From: JASGJS01 sp047601185
Lineage (GTDB): Bacteria > Pseudomonadota > Gammaproteobacteria > JAURND01
NCBI GenBank assembly: GCA_047601185.1
Contig: JASGJS010000001.1
Span: 806,001-870,000, forward strand
DNA length: 64,000 nucleotides
Direction of reading: 5' to 3'
Position 1 is the first letter of the stretch. Each line of letters begins with the position of its first letter. The notes under the pieces are model-generated. The model was given only the letters and a program-made list of their open reading frames with translations. It was not told where the DNA came from and searched no databases. Below, in pieces: positions 8,866 through 17,194 of this stretch. Both the position numbers and the translations under genes were made by a program.

Positions 8866-9665
8866 AATCGTAATAACTCATTAATGCCGACTTTAGCGCG
8901 AGTTTTTTCATCCACTCGTTTAACGATCACTGCGCAATATAAACTATATTTGCCATCGTCGGAGGGTAGGTTGCCAGGCACCACAACAGAATAAGCCGGA
9001 ACGCGTCCATAGCTGATCTTGCCGGTTTCACGATCATAAATCCGCGTACTCTGTCCAATAAAGACCCCCATCGAAATCACTGCGCCGGTTTCCACCACCA
9101 CCCCCTCAACGATTTCGGAGCGGGCGCCAATAAAACAATTGTCTTCGATGATGGTGGGATTGGCTTGTAAGGGTTCCAATACACCACCAATCCCAACGCC
9201 GCCTGATAGATGGACATTCTGACCAATTTGGGCACAAGACCCTACTGTCGCCCAAGTGTCAACCATCGTGCCTGATCCCACATAAGCTCCGATGTTAATA
9301 AAGCTGGGCATGACCACGCAGTTGGGCGCAACATAGGCACCTTTGCGAATACATGCGGTTGGAACGACACGCACTTTATCCTCAGTTATCGCCTGTGGGT
9401 TGTCCATCGTATATTTCAGTGGAACTTTGTCAAAATAAGTTGTATAACCCGCGTCGATGATTTCGCTTTGTTGCAGTTTGAAGTATAGTAAAATAGCTTT
9501 TTTTAACCAAGTGTTCACTTGCCACTGGTCATCGTGTTTTTCTGCCAGCCGAAATTTTCCAGCATTCAATAATTCTATGACTTCTCGTACAGCGGTTTTT
9601 GTTGTCGCTGTGATGTTAGAAGGATCCGCGTAAGCAGTTTCAATAATTGCGTTGAGTTCTGACAT
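8862..9665 (-). CDS. dapD: 2,3,4,5-tetrahydropyridine-2,6-dicarboxylate N-succinyltransferase
   Basis: DapD transfers succinyl from succinyl-CoA to tetrahydrodipicolinate, opening the succinylase route to diaminopimelate. The C-terminal half shows the left-handed beta-helix pattern of hexapeptide acyltransferases (GAYVAPNCVVMPSFINIGAY, then GSGTMVDTWATVGSCAQIG). I start it at 9665 (MSELNAII) because this matches the usual length of about 270 aa; the open frame extends 12 codons further upstream without support. It is the promoter-proximal gene of dapD-dapE. Confidence 0.96.
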   Translation of the reverse strand: MSELNAIIETAYADPSNITATTKTAVREVIELLNAGKFRLAEKHDDQWQVNTWLKKAILLYFKLQQSEIIDAGYTTYFDKVPLKYTMDNPQAITEDKVRVVPTACIRKGAYVAPNCVVMPSFINIGAYVGSGTMVDTWATVGSCAQIGQNVHLSGGVGIGGVLEPLQANPTIIEDNCFIGARSEIVEGVVVETGAVISMGVFIGQSTRIYDRETGKISYGRVPAYSVVVPGNLPSDDGKYSLYCAVIVKRVDEKTRAKVGINELLRL

Positions 9666-9879
9666 AGTGTTCTCGTATAAAATGATTCTAAGATACCGCA
9701 CTCTCGGACATTGCGCTACAAGATTTGAGTTGCTTGGATTATTGGATAAATAATATGAAAAGTGCTAGAATTTCGCACAGTTATCAACAAAAGTTCTGTA
9801 AATTTCGATTTTTAGCGAAAAATTGCAGGTAGCCTAATAATAAAGAATAATCAATCATTGCTAAATTCAGGAGATAAAA

Positions 9880-10569
9880 ATGAGTGTGATTTATGCTTTA
9901 CCGCCGAATACTGATGAAGCTCAAGCTTTAGCAAAAGCGCGAGGAGAGCGCTTAAAAGCTTTGCGATTGATGTCAGGATTTACCCGCAATGGTTTTGCAA
10001 AAAAACATAACTTAAGTGCCAGCACCATTCAATCTTGGGAAGCTGCTAAAGCAGGGGGATTGACCGAGCGCGGCGCTGAGCGAATGTTGCACCTATTACG
10101 AGAAGAAGGCATCTGCTGCAGTATAGAGTGGTTATTGTTTGGTACTGGCAGCTCACCCCAATTGGCTAATCCGCAATTTAATAAATTGCGGGAAGTCGCG
10201 GCGATGTACCATTTACCCGAACAGACCGCTATCAATTTAGAATTGGCTTTTTTCCGCAAGCAAGTGCGTCATTGTATGGAGTATGTGGTGACAGATGATG
10301 GTATGGCGCCCTATTATCGCCCAGGAGATTATGTCGCGGGCCGACGCCGCTCGGGTCCAGCACTCGCGGGTTTGGCAGGATGCGATTGCATCGTTCAATT
10401 AAAAAACGGCGAAAGCTTATTACGGCGGGTGCGGATTAATCCCCGCACTGGACTGTTTGATTTGTTGTGCACGAATTTAAAAACAGCAGTATTGCTGCCG
10501 GTTTTATATTCTCAGGATGTTTTGTATGCGGCGCCGGTGATTTGGTGGAGAAGGCTAGATCAGGCGTAA
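9880..10569 (+). CDS. XRE-type regulator with LexA/S24-like C-terminal domain
   Basis: Residues 20-75 form a helix-turn-helix (RLKALRLMSGFTRNGFAKKH and the recognition segment SASTIQSWE). Residues 120-225 look like the S24/LexA fold of phage-type repressors, with VTDDGMAPYYRPGDYV in place of the canonical GDSM.P..GD. The serine nucleophile position is Gly, so self-cleavage is unlikely; the domain probably serves dimerisation. GGAGAT precedes the ATG by about 7 bp. It is a lone gene. Its targets are unknown; similar stand-alone regulators are common in Legionellales (general knowledge). Confidence 0.75.
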   Translation: MSVIYALPPNTDEAQALAKARGERLKALRLMSGFTRNGFAKKHNLSASTIQSWEAAKAGGLTERGAERMLHLLREEGICCSIEWLLFGTGSSPQLANPQFNKLREVAAMYHLPEQTAINLELAFFRKQVRHCMEYVVTDDGMAPYYRPGDYVAGRRRSGPALAGLAGCDCIVQLKNGESLLRRVRINPRTGLFDLLCTNLKTAVLLPVLYSQDVLYAAPVIWWRRLDQA

Positions 10570-10581
10570 GTTTTGTAAGTT

Positions 10582-10627
10582 CCCCCTCATCCGCCTATCG
10601 GCACCTTCTCCCACGGAGGGGAGAAGG
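10582..10627 (-). repeat. Dispersed repeat A, reverse copy
   Basis: The reverse complement reads CCTTCTCCCCTCCGTGGGAG followed by AAGGTGCCGATAGGCGGATG and AGGGGG. It lies 12 bp after the regulator gene and faces the direct copy at 10771-10820, so the two could pair as a 240-bp inverted unit. Confidence 0.85.
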
Positions 10628-10770
10628 CCCCACCTCAAAGCTCGCTGGAATTTCAAGCTCTGTGCTTGAATATTTTCTAGCCATCCGTAAAAGCAAATCC
10701 TCTTTTCGCAGACACGACTTAGGCCCTTAGAGCTGGGGTGTCGCTAAGATCAGAATGTGGCGAGCTGTTG

Positions 10771-10820
10771 CCTTCTCCCCTCCGTGGGAGAAGGTGCCCG
10801 AATAGGGCGGATGAGGGGGG
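10771..10820 (+). repeat. Dispersed repeat A, direct copy
   Basis: Full-length copy with one extra base in GCCCGAATAGGGCGG. It touches the stop codon of the following minus-strand gene. The 140 bp between this copy and the reverse copy hold no convincing gene. Confidence 0.85.
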
Positions 10821-11474
10821 TTAAGCCGTAAAGGCGCGCCTCGATTGATATTGTCTCCCTTCAAGCTGATCTTTCAGCCATTTGGGTATATAGCGCGGAG
10901 TCATATTAGGTGTAGGTGCTGCGGCCAATTGAAAAGGGGTCTGCACCGCATTATGCATATCCGTCGGCCGATCATGGACATTGCGATTAAAGTTGGGCAC
11001 GATCCGCCCACTTTGTTGTTGTTTCTGATGTTGCATCGTCGCGGTATTGACCGAATACAAAATAGGGGCAGCCTTCTCTTCATTACTTCGCCGTATTCTT
11101 TCCACCTCTGTTAACTGTTCATCTGCCTTGTTTTGTTTAGCCTGATACTTCTCTTCATCAGTCTTTTTACGTTTATTGCCCGGTTTGGGGGTTGGAGCGG
11201 GTTTGAATGTCTGTTGATGAGTCAATTCCGCCTCATATTGGTGGAGTCGTTTTTGGATATTTTGAAGTTTTTGTTTTTGCGCGGGTTTCAGGTCAGGAGA
11301 TGCTAAATCCTTCTCTAATAAAACTTTAACTTTTTGAATTGTCTGGAGTTTTTGCTCGAATGTTCTGGGCGTATAGCTGTTTTGTGGGGTTTTTTCCACG
11401 ACAGGATCGGCCTTTTTAGGCTCTAATTTAGGCGTAGCAGGTGTTAAGGTTTCTGCTAATTTTTGGTGAGTCAT
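10821..11474 (-). CDS. Unrecognised 217-aa basic, low-complexity protein
   Basis: No known family is recognised. The N-terminal 35 residues are rich in Pro, Lys and Glu. Residues 37-85 look like a coiled coil (FEQKLQTIQKVKVLLEKDL and QKQKLQNIQKRLHQYEAEL). A Lys/Pro-rich stretch with KRKKTDEEKYQAKQNK follows, and the C-terminus is Gln/Asn/Pro-rich. There is no signal peptide or membrane segment. The composition, monocistronic layout and promoter motif resemble those of the 513-aa gene at 6087-7628. A secreted effector or a nucleoid or RNA-binding protein are both possible; neither is demonstrated. Confidence 0.5.
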   Translation of the reverse strand: MTHQKLAETLTPATPKLEPKKADPVVEKTPQNSYTPRTFEQKLQTIQKVKVLLEKDLASPDLKPAQKQKLQNIQKRLHQYEAELTHQQTFKPAPTPKPGNKRKKTDEEKYQAKQNKADEQLTEVERIRRSNEEKAAPILYSVNTATMQHQKQQQSGRIVPNFNRNVHDRPTDMHNAVQTPFQLAAAPTPNMTPRYIPKWLKDQLEGRQYQSRRAFTA

Positions 11475-11517
11475 GGCAATATTCTCAATTTCAATGCTTT
11501 TCAGGTCAGTTGCAGGT

Positions 11518-11523
11518 ATTATA
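11518..11523 (-). promoter_or_regulatory. Likely -10 element of the 217-aa protein gene
   Basis: The minus strand carries TATAGTATAAT ending in a perfect TATAAT at 11523-11518, 44 bp before the ATG. No good -35 is visible. The 11-mer is identical to that of the 513-aa gene promoter. Confidence 0.45.
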
Positions 11524-11554
11524 CTATAACAATCTTAACGGATTATGAAGAATC

Positions 11555-11579
11555 AGCGGGCTAGCAGCCCGCGCTCCCA
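11555..11579 (+). repeat. Solo end of repeat B
   Basis: A single left-type end (AGCGGGCTAGCAGCCCGC then GCTCCCA) occurs here without a partner within 200 bp. It forms a 7-bp stem (GCGGGCT/AGCCCGC) and lies between the divergent 217-aa gene and pfp. Confidence 0.75.
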
Positions 11580-11622
11580 GACTCTAGCCTGAGTCATGTA
11601 ATTTAGCACAATCAAATCCGAT

Positions 11623-12876
11623 ATGACCCTAAAAAACATATTCTACGCGCAATCCGGCGGCGCCACCGCCGTCATCAACGCCACTGCCTGCGGTGTCATC
11701 CAAACTGCCCGACGTTATGCAGGTAAAATCGGCAAAGTCTACGCCGGCAAAAACGGCATTGTCGGGGCATTAAAAGGGCAGCTCATTGACACCAGCCACG
11801 AATCGGATGAGGCTATCGCGGCTTTATACCACACCCCCGCCTGCGCATTTGGCTCCTGTCGGCATCGTTTAAAATCGCTAGAAGAGAGCCGGGAAGAATA
11901 TTACCGTCTCATAGAGGTCTTCAAGGCCCATCATATTGGTTATTTTTTGTACAATGGCGGCAATGACTCTCAAGACACCACCCATAAAATCGCGCAAATG
12001 AGCGCAAGCTTGAACTATCCGTTAACCTGCATTGGCTTACCCAAGACTATCGATAATGACTTGCCACATACAGATACCTGCCCAGGATTTGGTTCCGTGG
12101 CGAAATACGTGGCCACTTCGATCCGCGAAGCCAGTTTGGATGTGGCTTCGATGTCCGCCACCTCCACCAAAGTCTTTATCTTAGAAGTCATGGGGCGGCA
12201 TGCAGGCTGGATTGCGGCAGCGTCAGGTTTGGCCTCCCAACAAGCTGGCGATGCCCCTCATATTATTTTATTCCCCGAAATTCCTTTTGAAGCTGGCCGT
12301 TTTATGGCGCAGGTCAATGCCACTATACAACGCCATGGTTTCTGCGCGATCGTGGTGTCAGAGGGGGTTAAAACGCCAGAAGGCCAATTTCTCTCAAGTG
12401 CGGATTTAAGTGACGCGTTCGGGCATAGCCGTCTGGGTGGCGTAGCACCCGTCATTGCCCACCTAATTAAGCAAGAAGGCGGCCACAAATGTCATTGGGC
12501 AGTGGCCAATTATTTACAACGCTCTGCTCGACATATCGCCTCGCAAACTGATGTCGAACAAGCCTATGCGTTAGGTCAAGCCGCCGTTGAGCGCGCCTTA
12601 ATCGGCTCCCACGGGGTAATGTTGACGATTGAGCGGCTCCAGCAATCCCCTTATCGATGGCAAGTCGGCGAAGTGCCGTTGTCGCAGGTGGCGAACGCTG
12701 AGCGTAGCATGCCGCTGGATTTTATTCGGCCCGACGGTTTTCACATCACTGCCGCCTGTCGTGACTATTTGCTGCCGCTGATTCAAGGGGAATCCTATCC
12801 ACCTTATGTCGATGGCTTACCTGCCTATGCTCGCTTAAAAAACCAACTCGTGGAAAGTGTGCCATGCCCCAGCTGA
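11623..12876 (+). CDS. pfp: Diphosphate-dependent 6-phosphofructokinase
   Basis: It phosphorylates fructose 6-phosphate using pyrophosphate, a reversible step of glycolysis and gluconeogenesis. The N-terminal QSGGATAVINATACG loop, YNGGNDSQDT near residue 105, PKTIDNDLPHTD near 140 and EVMGRHAGWIA near 190 follow the PPi-dependent methanotroph/Legionella type rather than ATP-dependent PfkA (which has GGDGS). Length (417 aa) fits this clade. No strong SD is visible before the ATG. It overlaps xthA by 13 bp and heads the pfp-xthA-ileS-lspA run. The direction of flux in vivo cannot be read from sequence. Confidence 0.92.
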   Translation: MTLKNIFYAQSGGATAVINATACGVIQTARRYAGKIGKVYAGKNGIVGALKGQLIDTSHESDEAIAALYHTPACAFGSCRHRLKSLEESREEYYRLIEVFKAHHIGYFLYNGGNDSQDTTHKIAQMSASLNYPLTCIGLPKTIDNDLPHTDTCPGFGSVAKYVATSIREASLDVASMSATSTKVFILEVMGRHAGWIAAASGLASQQAGDAPHIILFPEIPFEAGRFMAQVNATIQRHGFCAIVVSEGVKTPEGQFLSSADLSDAFGHSRLGGVAPVIAHLIKQEGGHKCHWAVANYLQRSARHIASQTDVEQAYALGQAAVERALIGSHGVMLTIERLQQSPYRWQVGEVPLSQVANAERSMPLDFIRPDGFHITAACRDYLLPLIQGESYPPYVDGLPAYARLKNQLVESVPCPS

Positions 12877-13643
12877 CTAAAATTATTACCCTCAATTTAA
12901 ATGGCATTCGCTCAGCCGCCACCAAAGGTTTTTTTGATTGGTTGCTTCGCCAGCAAGCCGATGTGATTTGTGTGCAAGAAACCAAAGCGCAGATGCATGT
13001 ATTGACCGAGGCCAAATTTCGTCCCGAAGGCTATCATTGTTATTTCCACGATGCGATTAAGAAAGGTTATAGTGGCGTCGGTATTTTTACACGCCAAGAG
13101 CCGCTTGCTGTAAAAACGGGTTTAGGCTGGGCGATTGCCGATGAAGAGGGGCGTTATATCCAAGCAGATTTTGAAGGATACAGCGTCGCATCGCTTTATA
13201 TGCCCTCGGGCACCAGCGGGCCCGAACGGCAAGCGCATAAAATCGATTTTATGACGCAGTACTTACCCTTATTAAAAAACATCCACGATAGCCAAAAAAA
13301 TGTTATTATTTGCGGCGATTGGAATATTGCCCATCAAAATATCGATCTGAAAAATTGGCGCAGTAATCAAAAAAATTCAGGATTTCTACCGGAAGAACGT
13401 GCTTGGCTCGACGAATTATTTGATCGGGTCGGGATGATCGATGCCTTTAGAGTGGTCAATCAACAACCTGATCAATACACGTGGTGGTCACATCGCGGTC
13501 AGGCTTGGGCCAACAATGTTGGATGGCGGATCGACTACCAAATTGTGACTCCCGCGTTAAAGGATAAAGTGTGCACCGCAGCGATTTATAAAGACGAAAA
13601 ATTTTCTGACCATGCTCCTCTGATTATGGAGTACGACTTATGA
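12864..13643 (+). CDS. xthA: Exodeoxyribonuclease III (AP endonuclease)
   Basis: ExoIII cuts abasic sites in base-excision repair and degrades duplex DNA 3'-5'. Family motifs are clear: LNLNGIRSA at residues 10-18, VQETKAQ with the metal-binding Glu near residue 36, CGDWNIAH near 148, and FSDHAPLIMEY at the C-terminus with the catalytic Asp-His. Length (259 aa) is normal. It starts 13 bp inside pfp, and its stop overlaps the ileS ATG (TATGA), so it is translated as part of the same transcript. Confidence 0.96.
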   Translation: MPQLTKIITLNLNGIRSAATKGFFDWLLRQQADVICVQETKAQMHVLTEAKFRPEGYHCYFHDAIKKGYSGVGIFTRQEPLAVKTGLGWAIADEEGRYIQADFEGYSVASLYMPSGTSGPERQAHKIDFMTQYLPLLKNIHDSQKNVIICGDWNIAHQNIDLKNWRSNQKNSGFLPEERAWLDELFDRVGMIDAFRVVNQQPDQYTWWSHRGQAWANNVGWRIDYQIVTPALKDKVCTAAIYKDEKFSDHAPLIMEYDL

Positions 13644-16459
13644 CGACAGACTATAAAGCGACCCTCAATTTACCCCGCACCGATTTTCCCATGCGAGCTG
13701 ACTTAGCGAAACGTGAGCCGCAAATGCTCGCGTTTTGGCAAGATCAAGCTATTTATGAAAAATTGCGACAACGCGGTGCCGGTCGGACTAAATTTATTTT
13801 GCATGATGGCCCCCCTTACGCCAACGGGCAAATTCACATTGGCCATACGTTAAATAAAACCTTGAAAGACATTGTGGTGAAGTCGAAAACTTTAGCCGGT
13901 TTCGATGCACCTTTTGTGCCAGGCTGGGATTGTCATGGTCTACCGATTGAGCTGAACGTCGAAAAAAAACTCGATCAACGCAAGCAACAAGTGACACCGG
14001 CGGAATTTCGATTGCTGTGCCGTCAATATGCCCAAGAACAAATGCAGTTGCAAAGCGAATCCTTCCAGCGGTTGGGAGTGTTTGGCGACTGGCAACATCC
14101 TTATCTCACCATGGATTTTTCGTTTGAAGCGAATGTGATTCGTGCCTTGGCCAAAATGATTGCACAAGGCCATTTACACCGAGGCAGTAAACCCGTGCAT
14201 TGGTGCGTGCTATGCGGTTCAGCATTGGCAGAAGCGGAAGTGGAATATCGCGATAAAAGTTCTTTGGCGATCGACGTCCGTTTTCCAATTAAAGATGTCG
14301 CCGCACTGCTACAGAAATTTCATTTAGATCCAAAAGCCTTTGACAAAGCTGGCGTTGTTATTTGGACAACCACCCCTTGGACATTGTCAGCCAATCAAGC
14401 GGTAGCGTTACATCCTGATATTGACTATGTTTTAGTGGCCTGCCAAAGACCTGATGCACAAGAAGATATATTGTTAGTCGCAGAACGTTTGGTGGAAGCT
14501 TTAATGACGAGAGGAGGCATCTCAGATTATAAGATTTTAGCTCGCTGCAAAGGAGAAGCCTTAGAAGGATTAATATTACAACACCCTTTTCTTCACAAAG
14601 AAGTGCCCGTTGTCACAGGAATACATGTCACAGTAGATACTGGTACAGGTGCTGTACACACAGCGCCGGCGCATGGTTTAGAAGACTATTTTGTAGCAGA
14701 GCAATATAGACTGCCGGTGGATTGCCCTGTGAATGATAAGGGCTACTATATTTCGAATACGCCATTCTTTGCTGGGCAGCATGTCTTCAAAGTCAATGAT
14801 CAGGTTGTTGCCCTACTACAAGAGCGACATGCCTTATTATCGGCTGAAACTATAGTGCACAGCTATCCCCATTGTTGGCGTCATAAAACGCCATTGATTT
14901 TCCGTGCCACCCCCCAGTGGTTTATTAGTTTGGTTAACGGTGGCTTGCGTGAAATGACTTTAAACGGAATTCAAAATGTGCAATGGTCGCCTGAGTGGGG
15001 TAAAGCCAGAATGGCAGACATGCTCCACCAGCGTCCCGATTGGTGTATTTCACGGCAACGGCTATGGGGCTCGCCGATCACGTTATTTGTTCATAAAGAA
15101 ACCCAAGCACTGCATCCTAATACCTTGGAATTGATGGAGCAGGTCGCGCAATTAGTCGAAAAAGACGGTGTGGAAGCCTGGTATTCATTAGATCCCGCCA
15201 CACTATTAAAACACGAAGCTGACCAATACCAAAAAGTGACGGACGTGCTCGACGTCTGGTTCGATTCCGGCGTGACCCACTATGGCGTGTTACAGCAGCG
15301 TCCGGAATTGCAATGGCCGGCGGATTTATATTTAGAAGGTTCTGATCAATATCGTGGTTGGTTCCAATCCTCTTTATTGACAGGCGTTGGGATGGAAGGT
15401 ACAGCGCCTTACCGAATGATTTTATCCCACGGTTTCATTATTGATCTGGCCGGGCAAAAAATGTCTAAATCCATCGGGAATGTGATTTTACCCGAAAAAG
15501 TGTGGAACACTTTAGGTGCAGACATTTTACGATTATGGGTCGCCTCCACGGATTACCGTGCAGAAGCCACGATCTCTGATGAAATTCTTCAACGCGTCGC
15601 TGAAACCTATCGCCGCATTCGGAACACCGCACGATTTTTATTATCCAACTTATTTGATTTCGACCCAGCGCAGCATCAAGTGCCATTTGATGAACTTATT
15701 GCGTTAGATCGCTGGGCGATTGATAAAACGCGCAGGATTCAGCAAGACATTCAAACCGCTTATGATAAGTTTCAATTTCATGTGGTGAATCAAAAACTGC
15801 AGCAATTTTGCTCGCTGGATATGGGCAGTTTTTATTTAGACATTATAAAGGATCGCCAATACACCACCGCCACTCACAGCCATGCGCGACGCTCTGCCCA
15901 GACGGCGATGTACCATGTATTGGAAGCTTTAGTCCGCTGGTTAGCGCCCATTTTAAGTTTTACTGCCGAAGAAATTTGGCAGCATATGGCATGGCGTTCT
16001 GAAGCTTCAGTTTTTTTAACCACTTATAATGACGCATTACCAAAATTAACAGCAGAAGAGCCTTTAAACGCTACGACCTGGGAGCAGATTATTCATGTCC
16101 GTGAACAGGTGAATCGTGAATTGGAAAAAGCCCGTCAAGCAGAAATGATAGGTTCAGGTTTAGCAGCCGAAGTCAGCTTATATTGCGAGCCTGACCTGTA
16201 TGCCCTGTTAACCCAACTTGGCGATGAACTGCGGTTTGTGCTCATCACCTCCAGTGCACAGGTTTATCCTGCAGCACAACGCGCAGAGGATGCAGTGACG
16301 ACTGAAATACCGGGTTTATGGGTGAAGGTGGCTGCATCATCTTATGAAAAATGTGTACGCTGCTGGCATCGTCGGCCTGAAGTCAGTGCCGATGCCGAAT
16401 TATGTGCACGCTGTATTGAAAACGTTCAAGGTCAAGGAGAGCAACGCCGTTATGCTTGA
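13640..16459 (+). CDS. ileS: Isoleucyl-tRNA synthetase
   Basis: This class I synthetase charges tRNA-Ile and edits misactivated valine. The HIGH motif (PYANGQIHIGHTL) lies near residue 58, the KMSKS motif (GQKMSKSIGN) near 607, and the editing CP1 domain between them includes GTGAVHTAPAHG. The C-terminal zinc site reads CVRCWH and CARCIENV. At 939 aa it is the bacterial IleS type (E. coli 938 aa). The start overlaps xthA by 4 bp. It is followed, with an 8-bp overlap, by lspA, the conserved gammaproteobacterial ileS-lspA order. Confidence 0.98.
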   Translation: MTTDYKATLNLPRTDFPMRADLAKREPQMLAFWQDQAIYEKLRQRGAGRTKFILHDGPPYANGQIHIGHTLNKTLKDIVVKSKTLAGFDAPFVPGWDCHGLPIELNVEKKLDQRKQQVTPAEFRLLCRQYAQEQMQLQSESFQRLGVFGDWQHPYLTMDFSFEANVIRALAKMIAQGHLHRGSKPVHWCVLCGSALAEAEVEYRDKSSLAIDVRFPIKDVAALLQKFHLDPKAFDKAGVVIWTTTPWTLSANQAVALHPDIDYVLVACQRPDAQEDILLVAERLVEALMTRGGISDYKILARCKGEALEGLILQHPFLHKEVPVVTGIHVTVDTGTGAVHTAPAHGLEDYFVAEQYRLPVDCPVNDKGYYISNTPFFAGQHVFKVNDQVVALLQERHALLSAETIVHSYPHCWRHKTPLIFRATPQWFISLVNGGLREMTLNGIQNVQWSPEWGKARMADMLHQRPDWCISRQRLWGSPITLFVHKETQALHPNTLELMEQVAQLVEKDGVEAWYSLDPATLLKHEADQYQKVTDVLDVWFDSGVTHYGVLQQRPELQWPADLYLEGSDQYRGWFQSSLLTGVGMEGTAPYRMILSHGFIIDLAGQKMSKSIGNVILPEKVWNTLGADILRLWVASTDYRAEATISDEILQRVAETYRRIRNTARFLLSNLFDFDPAQHQVPFDELIALDRWAIDKTRRIQQDIQTAYDKFQFHVVNQKLQQFCSLDMGSFYLDIIKDRQYTTATHSHARRSAQTAMYHVLEALVRWLAPILSFTAEEIWQHMAWRSEASVFLTTYNDALPKLTAEEPLNATTWEQIIHVREQVNRELEKARQAEMIGSGLAAEVSLYCEPDLYALLTQLGDELRFVLITSSAQVYPAAQRAEDAVTTEIPGLWVKVAASSYEKCVRCWHRRPEVSADAELCARCIENVQGQGEQRRYA

Positions 16460-16967
16460 GAGAAACTTCTACCAGAGTCGAAGAATGACCAAAAAATCTT
16501 GTTTGAGGTGGTGCTGGCTGTCATTGGTGGTGATCGTCTTAGACCAACTCTTAAAATATTGGGCCGCTCAGCAGCTCGCACTCTATCAACCAAAAGTGAT
16601 TTGGCCGTTTTTTAATTTAACCTTGATGCATAATACCGGCGCAGCATTTAGTTTTTTGAGCCAGCAGCCGCAACTCGCATTATTTTTATTTGCAGGGATC
16701 GCCATCGTCGTGAGCCTGATTTTAGTGATTTGGTTGTATAAAACGCCCGCGAAGAGACGTTGGACAGCCTGTGCAATTGCTTTTGTCTTAGGCGGTGCAT
16801 TAGGCAATTTAATCGACCGCGGCATTCATGGTTATGTCATCGACTTTATCGAGCTACATTATCGAGGCTGGTATTTCCCCGCGTTTAATGTAGCGGATAC
16901 GGCGATTACCATCGGTGCGGTGATGTTGTTAATAGAAGCTTTTTTTGTAAAGCGTCATAAGCGCTAA
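16452..16967 (+). CDS. lspA: Lipoprotein signal peptidase (signal peptidase II)
   Basis: LspA cleaves the signal peptide from diacylglyceryl prolipoproteins in the inner membrane. Four hydrophobic segments are visible. The two catalytic aspartates lie in GGALGNLIDRG and FNVADTAITIG. I choose the ATG at 16452 because AAGGAG stands 12 bp upstream and the start overlaps the ileS stop; an ATG at 16485 would give a 160-aa protein close to the family length, and is the alternative. The far upstream frame inside ileS is not coding. ispH, normally the next function in this operon, is now separated by an insertion sequence. Confidence 0.94.
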   Translation: MLERNFYQSRRMTKKSCLRWCWLSLVVIVLDQLLKYWAAQQLALYQPKVIWPFFNLTLMHNTGAAFSFLSQQPQLALFLFAGIAIVVSLILVIWLYKTPAKRRWTACAIAFVLGGALGNLIDRGIHGYVIDFIELHYRGWYFPAFNVADTAITIGAVMLLIEAFFVKRHKR

Positions 16968-17012
16968 GAAACACTTGACGCTTGAGAAACATTTGAAATT
17001 TGATTGAGAAAC

Positions 17013-17054
17013 GCTTGAGGCTTGAGGCTTGAGGCTTGAGGCTTGAGGCTTGAG
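17013..17054 (+). repeat. Tandem repeat, 7-bp unit x 6
   Basis: Six perfect copies of GCTTGAG follow each other between lspA and the split repeat A. The flanks (GAGAAACGCTTGA on both sides) are degenerate relatives of the unit. Such arrays change length by slippage. Confidence 0.9.
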
Positions 17055-17078
17055 AAACGCTTGAAGTTTGATGTGGTG

Positions 17079-17098
17079 CCTTCTCCCCTCCGTGGGAG
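17079..17098 (+). repeat. Repeat A, left half, interrupted by the insertion sequence
   Basis: The sequence CCTTCTCCCCTCCGTGGGAG stops exactly where the insertion sequence begins. Joining position 17098 to 18656 restores an intact repeat A. Confidence 0.9.
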
Positions 17099-17126
17099 TT
17101 GCTATGATGAGTTAGAAAGCTGGAAG

Positions 17127-17194
17127 GGTACATAGCCTCCGGTTAAAATATAATTTTAACTATTTACCCTAGCCGGTAGAAGGAGGCATGTACC
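17127..17194 (+). promoter_or_regulatory. Leader hairpin masking the transposase ribosome-binding site
   Basis: GGTACATAGCCTCC (17127-17140) is complementary to GGAGGCATGTACC (17182-17194), the latter containing the Shine-Dalgarno GGAGG and abutting the ATG at 17195. A second palindrome, GTTAAAAT/ATTTTAAC (17142-17160), and a CCGG/CCGG pairing are nested inside. If transcribed from outside, the mRNA should fold and hide the start, a strategy known from other IS elements to prevent activation by read-through. Confidence 0.65.

Noticed and set aside
10467..10730. 87-codon plus-strand ORF after the regulator
   Set aside because: It overlaps the regulator gene in another frame and reads through repeat A; no coding signature.
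16344..16967. 207-aa form of LspA
   Set aside because: The extra N-terminus is the zinc-binding end of IleS read in another frame.
17013..17054. CRISPR-like array
   Set aside because: The units are 7 bp with no spacers; it is a simple tandem repeat. No cas genes are present in the window.
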